Shown: piece by piece, positions 33,776 to 44,639 of the stretch
How positions within the stretch are numbered: the first letter of the stretch is position 1
Layout: every line of letters begins with the position of its first letter
Assembly (NCBI RefSeq): GCF_000315625.1
Contig: NW_005434631.1
Location: 260,957 to 324,956 of the forward strand
Direction: 5' to 3'
Source: Guillardia theta CCMP2712
Taxonomy: Eukaryota > Cryptophyceae > Pyrenomonadales > Geminigeraceae
Length of the DNA: 64,000 nucleotides
Notes under the pieces: model-generated
What the model saw: the letters and a program-made list of their open reading frames with translations, nothing else
What the model was told of the DNA's origin: nothing
Databases searched by the model: none
Program-made: the position numbers and the translations under genes

Positions 33776-36766
33776 ATGCAGGCTATCGCACGATCTGGGA
33801 GGACGCTGACCGCACTCGTCATTTCGACTGCGATCATTTTTGCTTTTATCCTAATCCTCGCTCAGAGGAGGGAAATCACCTCCTTGAGTCAGCGCCAACG
33901 GCAGTCGCTGCAGACCCTCGAAGACGTGTTCTCAGCTCCTCTAGATGCTGTGGGAGGGTTTGTGGTCAATCACCTGCCGGACTTAGCGATGAAAGAAGCA
34001 GGAGCAAGAGCAGGAGCAGGAGGGGAAGGGGTGGGAGGACGAACGAGGCCCGAGCGAGCGTCTGGGCTGAGCATGGGAGGCATGAAGGTAGGAACGACCC
34101 TCCAGCTCCAGTCCAACAATGGGCCATTGCAGCTTACCATTGACTCGCCGCCCGACAAGCATGGTGGCGTCAAGGTCCGTGTCCGCGGGCGCGAGGGTCA
34201 GTATGAGGCAGTGCTGCAGGTCAAGAGGGATGGAGTCAGTGAGGGGGGGAGGAAGGGGGAGGTCAGGGTGCTGGACGTCGGGGAACTTCGTCCTTCAAGC
34301 ACGAGTGCGGGGAACAAGAAGCTAAGATCGCTGAAGCTTGTCTCAATGCCGCAAGGATGGTACGCCTACGACCCGATGGAAGAGATATCGGGCAAGGAGA
34401 CGAGGTTTGCTGGCATCCATATCGAAGCGCCGTCATGCGGCTGCCCTGGCTGCCCATGTGATGCAGAAGCGCATCTGAAGGTGAGCCTGTCCTTTGTGTT
34501 GATGACAATGTTGGAGGAGGAGGTGGTGGTGGAGGGGATGATGATGGTGACGGTGATGGGAGTTAGAGGTAGTCGATGGTTCGAAGGTGAAGGAGGAGGA
34601 GGAGATGAGGATGATGTCTTCTTGTCGAGCTCTCGAAACCGCATCGCACCTCCTCTGATGGCTGCATGTTGCGCTTGATGGCATGTGAGCGAGCTTCTGA
34701 CGCTGTTGGCAGATTGATGTCTTCTGTCCTCCCTACATCGCTCCTGACCATGGCAGCGTGTGGTACAAGGGCAGGCAATTCAACGACTCCACCTCGGAGG
34801 TTCCGACCAGTCGGCGTTCAATCAGGATCGGCTCAAAGACGCTGCCGGTGGCGCAGAAGGGAGACATCCCGGAGGGAGATGTTGTGCAGATCACTTGCAA
34901 TGAACATTTTCAGGTTGGTACCTCAGTGTTGAGATGATGATTGGGTGAAGTGTGGTGTTCTGCTTGCTCCCGCGGTCGTTCCTTCGTCTCTGCCTCCTCC
35001 TCGCTCTCCTCCCTCTAGCTCCAGCTTCTCCTTGCTCTCCCTGCCTTGTGACCTTGTCCTACAGCTGTCGCGCGAAGGGTCCGAGATTCCTCGCTGTCTG
35101 TCCACTGGAGAATTTCAGCGAGGAAAGACCTGCGAGCCCATCATGTGCTCTGCCTATTACCCCCCGACAACGGAGGCGTCTGGCCGGACACTCCCGTACA
35201 GGTATGATCACCATCGCCTTGCCTTGCCTCTCCCCTCCTCTCCTTCCCTCCCCTCTCCTCCCTTCCCCTCTCCTCTCCCCTTGGCTCTGTCAGCTCACTT
35301 CCCGTCCTCTTCGCAGGCAGGCACCACGGTGACGGTCTACTGCTTCGAGGGCTTCGAGGAAGACTACGGGGATCACACGGAGAGCAGGAAGCCTCCTCCT
35401 CCGCAGGCGAGACTGCGGCCAGGGAGCATCCGCAATGCGCTGCAGAGCCTGCGGAGCGGGAAGTGGAGGAAGCTGCTGCCAAGCCGACAGCAACTGACCA
35501 CCTCGAGAGCGGAGGCAGTGACGTTCAGAGGAGGAGGGGGGAAAGGGGAAGCAGGAGGAGGTGTGGGGAGAGGTGTGGGGAGGGTGCGGCATCCTGCCAT
35601 TGGGCGTCTGTTGAGGTACAAGGCGCTTGCTCGCCTGCGGGAGAGGCGGGAGGACAGGAAGAGGAGGATGGCGAGGACGGGGCTCCCGGTGCTCCCTATG
35701 GACGACGTGATGGGAGGAAGCCAAGAGGCTGTGGATGAGGCTGTGCAGCACTTTGTGGATACAGGGACGACTGGCCTCTCTCCTCCATGGGCCCACAAGC
35801 GGGAGACTATGGCGGAAGCTCTTCGATCTGATCCTTCCCTTGCTCGCCCCCGCCCCCGGGTCTCTTCTCCTCGCCATGGCAGTGGAGGAGGAGCCAGGAG
35901 GCTTCTGTCTGTGGAGGAGGAAGAAGGGGTCGCCAACACGAAGCGGCGGCAACAGTGGAGGAAGAAGAAACACCCCATGTGCCTGGACAGTGGGAGGTTC
36001 GAGCAAGGAATCACTTGCAAGCCGATCCCAGGGGTCCCTCCTCCTCCTCCTTCCTCTCGCCCTCCTCCTCCTGGAAGCCGAGCAGCCACCACTATCTCTT
36101 CTCCTCCGCAGCCGCTGGACTTTCCTCCAGTCGCTCACTGGTCTGCGAACCACCCCCCCCCTCCTCTAAACCCTTTCCTCCCCTACTTACTTTTCCATGA
36201 CAATCTCATCTATCACTTCTTCTGATCTGACGTTCTCCCCCTGTACTCTCTTCAGCTCCCCTCCTCCCTTTCCCCGTCCTCCTCGTCTTCTCGGCGACTT
36301 GACCTTCTGCTCAGCCCAGCCTACGTAGCGCCTGAGCATGGGAGTGCCTGGTACAAGGGGAAGGAGCACAAGATAGCGACCCCTGGGCCCATTGAAGAGA
36401 GACAATTCGTTACCATCACCTGCGATGTACGTGAAGGCTGATTCTCCTCCTCCTCCTCTCCCTCTGTTCTTTTTCTCCCCGCCGCCGCTGCTTCTGCTCC
36501 TTGTGCTGCTGCTGACGCCACCGCCTCGTCCTCGTTGTTTTTTTCTTTTTTCCTCCTCTTTCGTTCTCTCTGAATTGTTTCCCTTCTCTTATCCCACTCT
36601 CTTTCTGTTTCCAGGAGTACTACAGGCTCAGCGATCGCGGATCTCGCTGGCCGGAGTGTCTGCACGATGGGCAGGTGAAAACTACTTTTTCTTTCTACCT
36701 CAAAATCCCTCCCTCCCTCCCTCCCTCCCTCCCTCCCTCCTTCTCGTCTCCTCGTCCTCGTCAGTC
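33776..36766 (+). CDS. Membrane protein with Sushi/CCP-like modules, cut by the assembly gap
   Basis: Exons 33776-34480, 34713-34913, 35065-35201 and 35317 to about 36031, then further exons to the gap. The N-terminus has one hydrophobic helix (LTALVISTAIIFAFILIL) after a short basic tail, so a type II anchor or uncleaved signal. A Gly-rich domain follows, then a Cys cluster (CGCPGCPC). At least three modules show the CCP pattern of Cys, Pro-x-HG, Y-x-G, a central ITC or VYC, and a terminal Gly-x-C: CPPYIAPDHGSVWYKG with VVQITCNEHFQLS and CLSTGEF...CEP; a second with TTVTVYCFEGFEE and CLDSGRFEQGITC; a third with AYVAPEHGSAWYKG and FVTITCDEYYRLS. It is probably extracellular or lumenal, and adhesion- or lectin-like by inference. 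The C-terminus is missing. Confidence 0.72.
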
Positions 36767-36866
36767 NNNNNNNNNNNNNNNNNNNNNNNNNNNNNNNNNN
36801 NNNNNNNNNNNNNNNNNNNNNNNNNNNNNNNNNNNNNNNNNNNNNNNNNNNNNNNNNNNNNNNNNN
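36767..36866. other. Assembly gap (100 N)
   Basis: A run of exactly 100 N, the usual placeholder for a gap of unknown size. CCCT repeats precede it, and CTC repeats follow it. It removes the 3' ends of the CCP-like gene and of NTMT1. Confidence 0.98.
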
Positions 36867-38473
36867 CTATACATCATTACAACTTCCACCTCGCCGACTT
36901 ACTTCCTCCTCCTCCTCCTCCTCACCTCCCCCCGCCCCCCTTCTCCCCCCCGTCAAATATTCATCGTAATGATCGTCATCGTCATTGTCATCGTCGTCGT
37001 CGTCATCATTCATCTTACTCTTGCGCCACTACTGAAAGTCCCGCGGCTTTGCACAAGCCCTCGAGGTAGACTGCATTGATACGTCTCATGTCACTTGCAA
37101 ACTGAGGAAACTGAGCGAAGTTACCCGCCGATCTTGTCACGCTGGAATCTTCCTGCATCGTCTTGGTGAGGATCTCCGGATACTCGCAACGTCTCTCCTT
37201 CACCTTGTCAACGATGAAGCCTTCGGTACAAGCATTCTCCTGCGGGAGCCAACAAGAAACACTCTCAACACACAACAGGAGACGCACTTGTGCCTGCTGT
37301 GACCTTGAGCACGATGACTCCGTCCTCCTTCAATCCCTTGTTGCAGATCGTCAACATCGCAGCAAGAAGCAGCAGCAAGAGAGCAATGCACCCGCTTGCA
37401 TCGCATCATGAAGGCAACGAAGTCCTCATCTTCAAATCTCTTCACTTCAACAGTTCACTCGTGAAGATGGCAAGTACCCGTAAGGTGTCCAATCACCCAC
37501 TGGATCCAGATCACATCGTACAATCCTAGCAAACTCAGTCGATAACTTGCAAGTGAGTTCAGATCGAGATGGAGAAATATCACGAAACATGATTGCGCGC
37601 CTTGTCGCTTTCCCTCAGAATGCTACACATGACGGAGGCTTTTACCTTGCTGAGGAACCCAGTCCTGGAGGCCGATCTGAATGTAATTTCCATCATTGAA
37701 GCCTGCAAACCCATCACACATCGGCAACAACGCATGCTCTGTTCCTCACCAGAGAGTTCTTTCTCGGCTGTTTGCAAGAAATGAGCCACCTGGACATGTC
37801 AAGATCACAACTTGACATGTAGATGTGATTCGATATCACAGGCTCAACGAGGTCCACGGCCTTGAAGTGATTGCACAGAAATCCCTTGCTGATCCGCCCG
37901 ATCCCTGCCCCTACACTCTCCTTTCACTCTCCCTTGCCGTCCTCTACCTCAGAGCTCTGACAGACCGCAGTCAGCCGCTCTCCCGGGCTCTGTCAGCTTC
38001 AAGTGCCCCTACAGACATCCGTCAGGTCGACGAGGAAGCAGCTCCGTCGCTCTCGCCACCTCTCTGAGCAGAGTCTGGTAGAAGAGCTCCGACTCTTCAA
38101 GGTCCACGTCCGTCACCTGCCGCATCGTCATCCTCCTCCTCGCATCTCCAGCTGACGCGCTGACGTGCCCAAACCCTCCCAGCACGCCGTCGACGCTGGC
38201 CGGCACATCCTCCCAGTACTTGATCCCTTTCCCTGAGAACAGAGAGGTCAGAGAGTTCTGGCCGTCTTGTCAGGACGATGCGGGGGACGCAGACACGTTC
38301 TGAAGCGAGCATCTCAACTTACCATACCATCCTTTCTCGCTAGTCGGATCCGCCCGATCGAGCTCATTTTTCCACCTGGACGGCATGGAGGTGAACATGA
38401 ACATGTTGATGGTCGGCGGTGGCGGACATTTCATCTCGTGAGTAGTAAGTGTTGCCCATGGAGTCCTTTGCAA
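36867..38473 (-). CDS. NTMT1: Protein N-terminal methyltransferase NTMT1/METTL11 (3' end in gap)
   Basis: Methylates the free alpha-amino group of proteins starting (Met)-X-Pro-Lys. Rebuilt exons read, in order: SRWKNELDRADPTSEKGWYG; KGIKYWEDVPASVDGVLGGF then GHVSAS; HFLQTAEKELS; YIQIGLQDWVPQQ; LYDVIWIQWVIGHLT; DEDFVAFMMRCK; LKEDGVIVLKENACTEGFIV then DK; EDSSVTRSA; and VYLEGLCKAAGLSVVAQ. These follow the animal/plant family closely. Two short introns (51 nt after DK and 57 nt after RSA) are easily missed because one is a multiple of three. The last visible exon ends at GA|GTAAGA, so the family's C-terminal segment lies in or beside the gap. The start is ATG 38473 or 38404. Confidence 0.9.
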
Positions 38474-38499
38474 CAGTCAGCAACTTCAAGGTTGACTCT

Positions 38500-38879
38500 G
38501 TCTCCCACCGTGCCCCCTTCGACACCATCGATGAAAATCTTGCCTTTTCCCATGTTGTTGCCTGCACACATCGATGGGTACAAGTCATATCATGTGAACC
38601 AGATGGGATGATGTCGATATCAGATCGTGCAATCTCACTCGAAAAGCAAATTGACTCTCCAAGCACTTGTTGATTCTGAGAGTAATCCTTTACACAGGGG
38701 GCGCTACAGTGATGGATGTACCTGGAGCAGACAGAACAATACAACGAAGTAGAAAGCTCCAAGTGCCAAGGCTGATATCTTGTTGTGTATGTCTGTGCTG
38801 ATCAAGCAAGTTAACGTAGGTAGTCCAACTTATCCCACAGCTCTTCCTGCACTTCCTCTGCACTACCGGAGCTTCGCAT
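38500..38879 (-). CDS. Possible small single-span membrane protein
   Basis: ATG 38879 opens MRSSGSAEEVQEELWDKLDY; a short GT-AG intron then joins to KISALALGAFYFVVLFCLLQ, a convincing membrane helix, followed by a GT donor. Downstream exons could read in either of two frames, and I could not decide whether they belong here or to an alternative 5' part of NTMT1. The 3' limit given is approximate. Confidence 0.3.
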
Positions 38880-39050
38880 GCTTCTCTCATCAGCTCTCTT
38901 GCTGCCTGCATCCCTCTCATCAACCCTCCTCGCACGGCTGCATCGCTGCATGGCTGCATCGCTACACGTGCGCTATCGATCTGCATTTCATTCCCGCCAT
39001 CCCTCATCCCCGCACAGACTGGCAGAAATTGTCGGGACACTTTTTATTAC

Positions 39051-39088
39051 TTTACTCAAAGTTAAGTTAAAAATCAGTACGAGGACAA
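39051..39088. repeat. 38-bp terminal-repeat-like motif, copy in plus orientation
   Basis: Runs TTTACTCAAAGTTAAGTT to CAGTACGAGGACAA. It is the exact reverse complement of 56932-56969 and near-identical to the right arm of the fold-back element at 26982-27023. Confidence 0.9.
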
Positions 39089-39094
39089 TCAGGA

Positions 39095-39290
39095 GAGTAG
39101 ACTCGGGGGCTGCAGGCCGGGAGCATCCAGACGGTTGGACGCCCTCGGGGCTCACTGAGTACTGAGTGAGGCTCGCCGGGCCTGATTCAGCCGAGGCCCC
39201 GCCCGCCGCTAACTAGCCGAGGCTGAGGCTCGGATGATCGGATTGGACAAGGCGGTCGGACAATATTCGGATCCCGGGCCATCCAAATGG
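39095..39290. repeat. GC-rich island
   Basis: Contains CTCACTGAGTACTGAGTGAGG near 39150 and GGCCCCGCCCGCCG near 39196. Same class as the other islands; it directly abuts the 38-bp motif. Confidence 0.5.
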
Positions 39291-39464
39291 TTGACAAACT
39301 TGTACTAGTATGCAGGAAAATTCACATCCAAGTTGTCGAGAAATGACGTTTGGCACTGAGATCAATCTGACTGGGTTGCTAATTATGAATCGAATAACAA
39401 TAGCGTCAACGAGCTGAGTCATTGGCGCTGCGGTGAATCCACTCGAAGCGATCCTGTATGAGAG

Positions 39465-40877
39465 TCACAGCAAGCGCAAGAGAGGGTCAGATGAGCCTCC
39501 ATGCTCTCGCACCGCAACAGCTTGCTTCCCACGCGTATGAATCAAATCAACGAGGAACTTGTCTGTCGGTTTTTCGCCTTCAAACAGAACATCTCGTACT
39601 GAAGACGCATCAGAGTCGCAGAGACACGCAAGTTCTGCTCAGACCTGTCTCATTCTCCTCTATGAGATACTGAGAACACGTCAGCGATCAAACATGTGCA
39701 TCGCACGCTTACCATGTCCTCTGCGAAGGACCATTGGGTCCGGAGAAGCTCGTCACTTAGTTCACCCTTGAGGTACTGCACTGCAACAAAGCGTCACGCC
39801 CATCGGTAAATTCGCGAGAGTTGTAGAATGTCAAGTACCTGCCAACTCCATCTTCCCGTTGAAAATGATTCCTGCGTGAATAACCTGTTGAGCAGTGAAT
39901 CAACTGGACCCACAACTCCCAACGTTTTCAACCGCATGCTTGCTGCGTTTGGTTTCCCTCATAATATCTTCAACTTGTCTTCAGACCAAAAGGTCAATCA
40001 TTCATACAGGTACAGAAATTTGCTTCCATACTTCATAGACTCGGTTTGTCTGGTTTGCTTCGCGACAAGTGTTTGACCAATTGTCTATTGCAGACAGTTC
40101 TCAATTGGTTGCTTTACAAACAAAAGTACTCACCTTCTCTTCCTCATTCGCAGAATGCTCGTCAATGGTCTCCTCCTGCTGTTCGGATGTCGCCTAGAGC
40201 TTCAGGTAAGTCGAAAAGTAAAAGCACAACCTGAATCACATATTTCGGGGATGGTACTTTGGTGAGATTCCTATTTCTCAGATCCTGATACTCGGCCTGC
40301 AGTATTCAGTCACACCAATCGTATTCTGAATCTGGTATAAGTCTCCAAACTCACATGCAGCTCCTTTCTAAAATGCTCACGCATCGATTGCCAAGATCGG
40401 GACGTAATCTATTTTCAGGTCACAAACCACTGCATTTGCAAGCACAACAACCTTGGCATTCTCTGCTTCTTGCCAGAGTTTGTTTCCTTGCATCCGTAGG
40501 TTTCCTTCCTAGATGATCAGATCAGACACGCTTGCACCGATGTCGCGATAAGAAGCACACCTGACCCAAGAGGAAATTAAGGATTTGGATGTCTTCTGCC
40601 CTTGAATACTTTGCTCGACTTTGGAAGGTATGTCAGCTCTTGATACTTGCACAATTCGGGAGTTTACCTCATCTTCCTGAATGAATGCGCGAGTGTAACT
40701 CGTTTCCTGCCTCAGAGTCTTGTCAATGTCATGACTAACAAGGGGACCAAAACTTTCAGCACGCACAGCAGACGATTCATCTATCTTCTATGTGCATGTG
40801 AGCAAGCTGATGCTATGATGACGATGATGCAGCTTGATGTGTAGCAACAGACATAGCATTGCCGCATCGTCAGCCAT
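39465..40877 (-). CDS. TERF2IP: RAP1/TERF2IP-like telomere protein (Myb plus RCT)
   Basis: Rebuilt from short exons. The Myb domain spans three exons: KYSRAEDIQILNFLLGQ (ending 40561), EGNLRMQGNKLWQEAENAK (40508-40452) and ITSRSWQSMREHFRKELH (40408-40355). Phases match, and the pattern (ED..IL.FL, GN.LW...E, SWQSMR.HF.K.L) is that of RAP1 Myb. Further exons give KVPSPKYVIQ, QEETIDEHSANEEEK, then IIFNGKMELA, VQYLKGELSDELLRTQWSFA, EDM, YLIEENET and VRDVLFEGEKPTDKFLVDLI, resembling the RAP1 C-terminal domain. The stop is at 39465. The 5' part is unsettled: a tentative exon 40877-40853 and 40780-40668 is open, but its phase does not fit the Myb exon. No BRCT domain is visible. RAP1 binds telomeric chromatin through partners. 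Confidence 0.7.
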
Positions 40878-41055
40878 CAAGGGATATAATCCCTGACACT
40901 CCCCCTCCCTCCCTCCCCATGGCGCGCTTGCAAATTTCGAACTCGACCACGAACTTGAACTTTGACCTATCAAACTTCGAAACCTCGGAACCTCCGGCCC
41001 TCTGAAGTTTGAGATGTGAAAGTTTCAAACTTTGAGCGAAATCGACGAGTCTCCT
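40878..41055. promoter_or_regulatory. Divergent promoter region, RAP1-like / 2H phosphoesterase
   Basis: 178 bp separate the tentative RAP1-like start from the phosphoesterase ATG. It contains CCCTCCCTCCCTCCCC near 40903-40919 and a cluster of TTCGAA/TTTGAA-type words (40935-41035). Confidence 0.4.
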
Positions 41056-42482
41056 ATGGAGGCGCTACCGCAGCGGCAAAAGTTCCGCAACCGCAGCAGC
41101 ACCAAAGGACGCATGGACTCCTCCTCCTCCTCCTCCTCCTCCTCTGAGCCCCTCACCAGCACCAGCACCAGCACCAGCACCAGCACCAGCACCAGCACCA
41201 GCACCAGCACGTCCTCTTTGATCGCATCACTGTTACCGCCATCGACCTCTACCTTCATACCGTCAGACCATGCTTCCAACCCCAGCTTCAATCCAAACTT
41301 ACCAACTTCTGCTTCTCGTTCTACCTTGACATCTCATCGACTGCCTCGGGACGATGGCCACTCGGAAGAGGCTTCCAACCGTGAATGTTTTGACGACAAC
41401 TTGAAATCCCAAGAATTGTGTTCCGAATACAGCAATCTCTGTCATGGACACTCTAGTGCACCGATCGAGATCAGAACTTCGAGGTCGAGCCGACCGGGTT
41501 TACAAGACGACATGACACAGAGCGAATCAGAGCGACAAGACTTTTATTCACGATGCACTCATTTCGTGTCCATCCCTGTGGACAATGTGTCCATCCTCCA
41601 GAGAGTTTCGAATGTACAAAACTCCATCGTTGACAAACAGCCACACCTGCTCCCCGGTGACATTGATATGACCTGAAAAGATGCTAGATTGACATATTCT
41701 CAATGCCAGCCTTGATTGACACAAGACAACTGCACATGACATTGGTTGCAGTCTCGATTGAAAAATCGTTCGAGAATGAAATCTTTTCTGCTTTTCTTGG
41801 TGAGTTTTTGGGTTTGTGTGTAGACTTTTGACTCAGTATGTGCGTAGAAGAGATGGGTACACAAGCCAAGAAGTACTTTGCACAGTCTCCCCTGCTCACA
41901 CTTTCCGGTAAACAACATAATAAGGGTTTGACGTGCCCATTTTGAATTTCGATTCGCAGGAATCGGTCATTTCGACGAGCGGGTGATGTGAGTTGCATGT
42001 ACATTGTAACATGCATGTTTCCGACACACACATTGCGAATGGATGTGATCATGGTTTGCTGCAGATACCTCAAACCCGAGAAAGGAGATCTGCTGGATCG
42101 TTTGTATGACTTTGCTCTCGACCTGAAAGCATTCTTTTCGAGATTTCCTGGTGAATGGCTCAATATTCAATCAATTGCCTTCTCAAGTGATTCTCCATAG
42201 GGTCCTCTGTTGAAGATATGGTGTTCCGACCGCACGTCACGATCTTAAAACTCTCGAAACTTCCTGAAGGCTCGAAGAAACTGATCAAGAACGTGAGCAA
42301 GGACGTGTGGTTCGAGCACAGGTAGAAGCCTATCTTGCTACCTTATATGCATGCATGAGGTACATGGAATGACTGTGAGATGTAGAGACATCAAGTGTGG
42401 AACTCAAAGGATTTCTCGAGTGGAACTGAATGCAATGCGCATTGATAGGACTACAGGGAGATATTATTGCGAGAGATGGTGA
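41056..42482 (+). CDS. AKAP7/ASCC1-type 2H phosphoesterase-domain protein, 340 aa
   Basis: Six exons: 41056-41656, 41710-41799, 41960-41987, 42065-42150, 42201-42321 and 42386-42482. The sum is 1023 nt, and all phases agree. A Ser/Thr-rich N-terminus (poly-Ser, then a (ST)n run encoded by CAGCAC repeats) precedes the domain. The 2H fold is recognised by THFVSIPVDNVSILQ, the first HxT motif in RQLHMTLVAVSI, GIGHFDERVIYLKPEKGD, the second HxT motif in FRPHVTILKLSKLP, and the end VELNAMRIDRTTGRYYCERW. Both catalytic-type HxT motifs are intact, so 2',3'-cyclic or 2',5'-oligonucleotide phosphoesterase activity is possible; the true substrate is unknown. The next in-frame codon upstream is TTG at 41032, so ATG 41056 is chosen. 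Confidence 0.88.
41155..41210. repeat. Coding (CAGCAC)n repeat
   Basis: Hexamer repeat inside exon 1 of the 2H phosphoesterase gene, giving alternating Ser-Thr. It is preceded by a (TCC)n run giving poly-Ser. Confidence 0.95.
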
Positions 42483-42526
42483 TTGTTTTTGAACCAGTGT
42501 ACAATATTCTCTTACTTTACATCAGT

Positions 42527-42706
42527 ATGTCCACATCAAGCAACAAGGCAATGGCGCCAGCGCCAGTGACCAGCATGGAAAGGGGCGATGTTGTTGGTAT
42601 GAATCATGAAACAACAGAAGTCCTCATAGGGGACAAGGGCGTCACCGCCGACAGGAAGGGGAAGCGGAGAGGGCGCTTGCAGCAGAACTACATGCCTCCT
42701 AGCTAG
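42527..42706 (+). CDS. Small ORF of 59 aa downstream of the phosphoesterase
   Basis: ATG-to-stop ORF (MSTSSNKAMAPAPVTSMERG to GRLQQNYMPPS) starting 44 bp after the previous stop and preceded by ACATCAG, which could be a splice acceptor. Basic C-terminal half (ADRKGKRRGR). It may be a small gene, an alternative last exon, or 3' UTR. No family recognised. Confidence 0.3.
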   Translation: MSTSSNKAMAPAPVTSMERGDVVGMNHETTEVLIGDKGVTADRKGKRRGRLQQNYMPPS

Positions 42707-43386
42707 AGCACTAGCGGGGGATAAACCTGCAGATAAACTTAGAGGAGCAGCGTCGCCTTCCCGCCATGCTTGTTGCCCTCAAAGGTACCCGATCTTTGCC
42801 TGCACGGATACCTCCTCCCACCCCCATGTTCCCCTTCAAAGAAGGGGGTGGGGTGATGATATTTGCCTGTCAGTTGACTTTGAGGGGTGTTGGTCCCTGG
42901 CTAGGGTATGAGGATGAGGTGGGATGGGGTGGGTGGGTGGAACGGAATTTCCCATCACGGGTACTGATAATCAGTACGAATTCTGTAGAGTAAGGTACGG
43001 GTCATTGACGGGGTACGGGTCATGGTTGCACGGGTGTGTGATATGGCACATAGGTGGGGTCCCAAAAAATCAACCATGCAAGGCCTGTTGGCAGAGCATG
43101 CGGAAAGGGAAGGCGGGAGGGAGACGGAAGGAGGGAGAGGGGGAGACGAAGGAGAAGAAAGGACTTGATACAGACCACGAGAGGACAAGAGAACTGACAC
43201 ATCATACCTGGTGCATTTTCATTCAGAGGATGATCAGTGAGGAGCAATAGGTCAGCTTAAGGAGAAGCCAGTAGCGCAGAGCTGGAGGGTAGAAGGAACT
43301 CGCGAGGCCGCAGGAGAGCATGCCTTAGTCTTTTGCTTGCTGACATGAATCTGATGCAGTGACTCTCCTCGAAGAAAACCTTCAAA
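42707..43386. other. Intergenic with G-rich runs
   Basis: GGGGGTGGGGTGATG (42843) and GGGATGGGGTGGGTGGGTGG (42920) are the main features. No gene supported. The last 100 bp should be the promoter and 5' UTR of the next gene. Confidence 0.4.
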
Positions 43387-44533
43387 ATGGGCTGTGGTTC
43401 AAGCACAAATAAGAATGACATCATTCAACCGATGACGAGCACGCCTGTCAAACAAGTCAAACCCGTCAGTGTTGACCAATCCTTGGGCAAGCCCATCAGC
43501 AGCCCACAGGCAGTTGCCACTCCAAATACTGAAGCTGCAGAACCCATCAAACCGCCGAGCGAAGCTCCCAAGGCCGTGAAAGTCGAAAAGGAGTCGCAGA
43601 ACTCTCCTGCAGAACCCACTCCCTCCGAGAGCAAGAAGCAGAGTTCAAGCATCATCGGGGAGGATGACAAGCTCGTCGAAGATTCGTGGAAAGATTGCGA
43701 AAACAATGTATCTCGTTTTTATCTGCCCGCTCGCTCCTCTAGGTTGCTCATACTCCTGCGTCAGTTACAGGAGTATATCGACAAGTTCGTTCTAAGAATA
43801 GTCGCGTCCAACTCAAGATCACGAGGCATCTTCACTGTTGACGGTAACAACTTTTGATTCAAGTTGTGTTCATTGTTTTCAACTTACAAACCTCGTGGTG
43901 TATGCAGAAGAAAGCAGAGTAGAGGAATCCAGCAAAGCAAAGGCTACCGAGCTCTTCGCAGCGGTGAGCATGCTATGTTCTGACCGCTCATGCATTGAAC
44001 TCTTATGCCAGGTTGGCCGATCCATCGCAGGGCTACAGGACTGCGAGAAGTGTGTTGAGATCCTCAAAGTGAGCTTCCTGTGCTGCTGCCTGTCGGCTGA
44101 CTCCTTTTGGGGAACCACAGGAATACAAGTTCGGCGTCAAGCCAGAACAATTCTTGGAGATAGCCGACATTGTTTCAGCTGTTGTATGTGAGAACGGCAA
44201 TGATTCCTTGAAGTCTGCATGGAGAATCTCAGTGTACAAGACAGTCCAGGTGAAACAATCTCGCTCTCTTCATCACTAGTAACCATGTTCTCGAAACAGA
44301 AACTCGAAGATCGCCTGAGACAGGAATATGAAGGTCTTTCACGGGACCCTTCGGCTGTCGAGCCGGAGTGGAACCAGAAGCCGGTTAGGCTTCCTCTACG
44401 TAAGATCCGTTGCCTTGCACCTCCTTGCTGATTCGAATGTGCTTCAGAGACTACGATGCAATTCGGGACTCCCAGCACCCTCAACAGTCAGATCAGGCCA
44501 ATGGACAGCAACAGCAAGTTTCAAGCATTCTGA
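43387..44533 (+). CDS. Acylated protein with a possible globin-like domain
   Basis: Starts MGCGSSTNK, so Gly2 myristoylation and Cys3 palmitoylation are likely and the protein should sit on a membrane. About 90 Pro/Ser/Lys-rich residues follow. The rest is spread over short exons: KLVEDSWKDCENN, LQEYIDKFVLRIVASNSRSR, ESSKAKATELFAA, VGRSIAGLQDCEKCVEILK, EYKFGVKPEQFLEIADIVSA, KSAWRISVYKTVQ and KLEDRLRQEYEGLSRDP, then a tail ending FQAF at 44533. Trp in the first helix, the FGVKPEQF turn and the AW near the end follow the globin pattern, but the proximal-His position holds Glu, so haem binding is doubtful. The fold call is inference. The intron before the ELFAA exon is about 60-70 nt. Confidence 0.68.
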
Positions 44534-44639
44534 GACATGCTCATTCATGCTGTGCATCGTCTTGGATTTCATTCAAATCCATATGGCAAGTTTCAAGTTT
44601 GCACAGCATGATAACGGAACAGGAGCCTCGGGACAGATC

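Noticed and set aside
35290-36153. Minus-strand Arg/Pro-rich ORFs opposite the CCP-like gene
   Set aside because: Composition reflects antisense of GGA-rich coding and simple repeats.
34945-36225. A 426-codon plus ORF spanning the CCP-like gene
   Set aside because: It reads through two introns (the CCCT/CTC-rich stretches); only its exon parts belong to the CCP-like gene.
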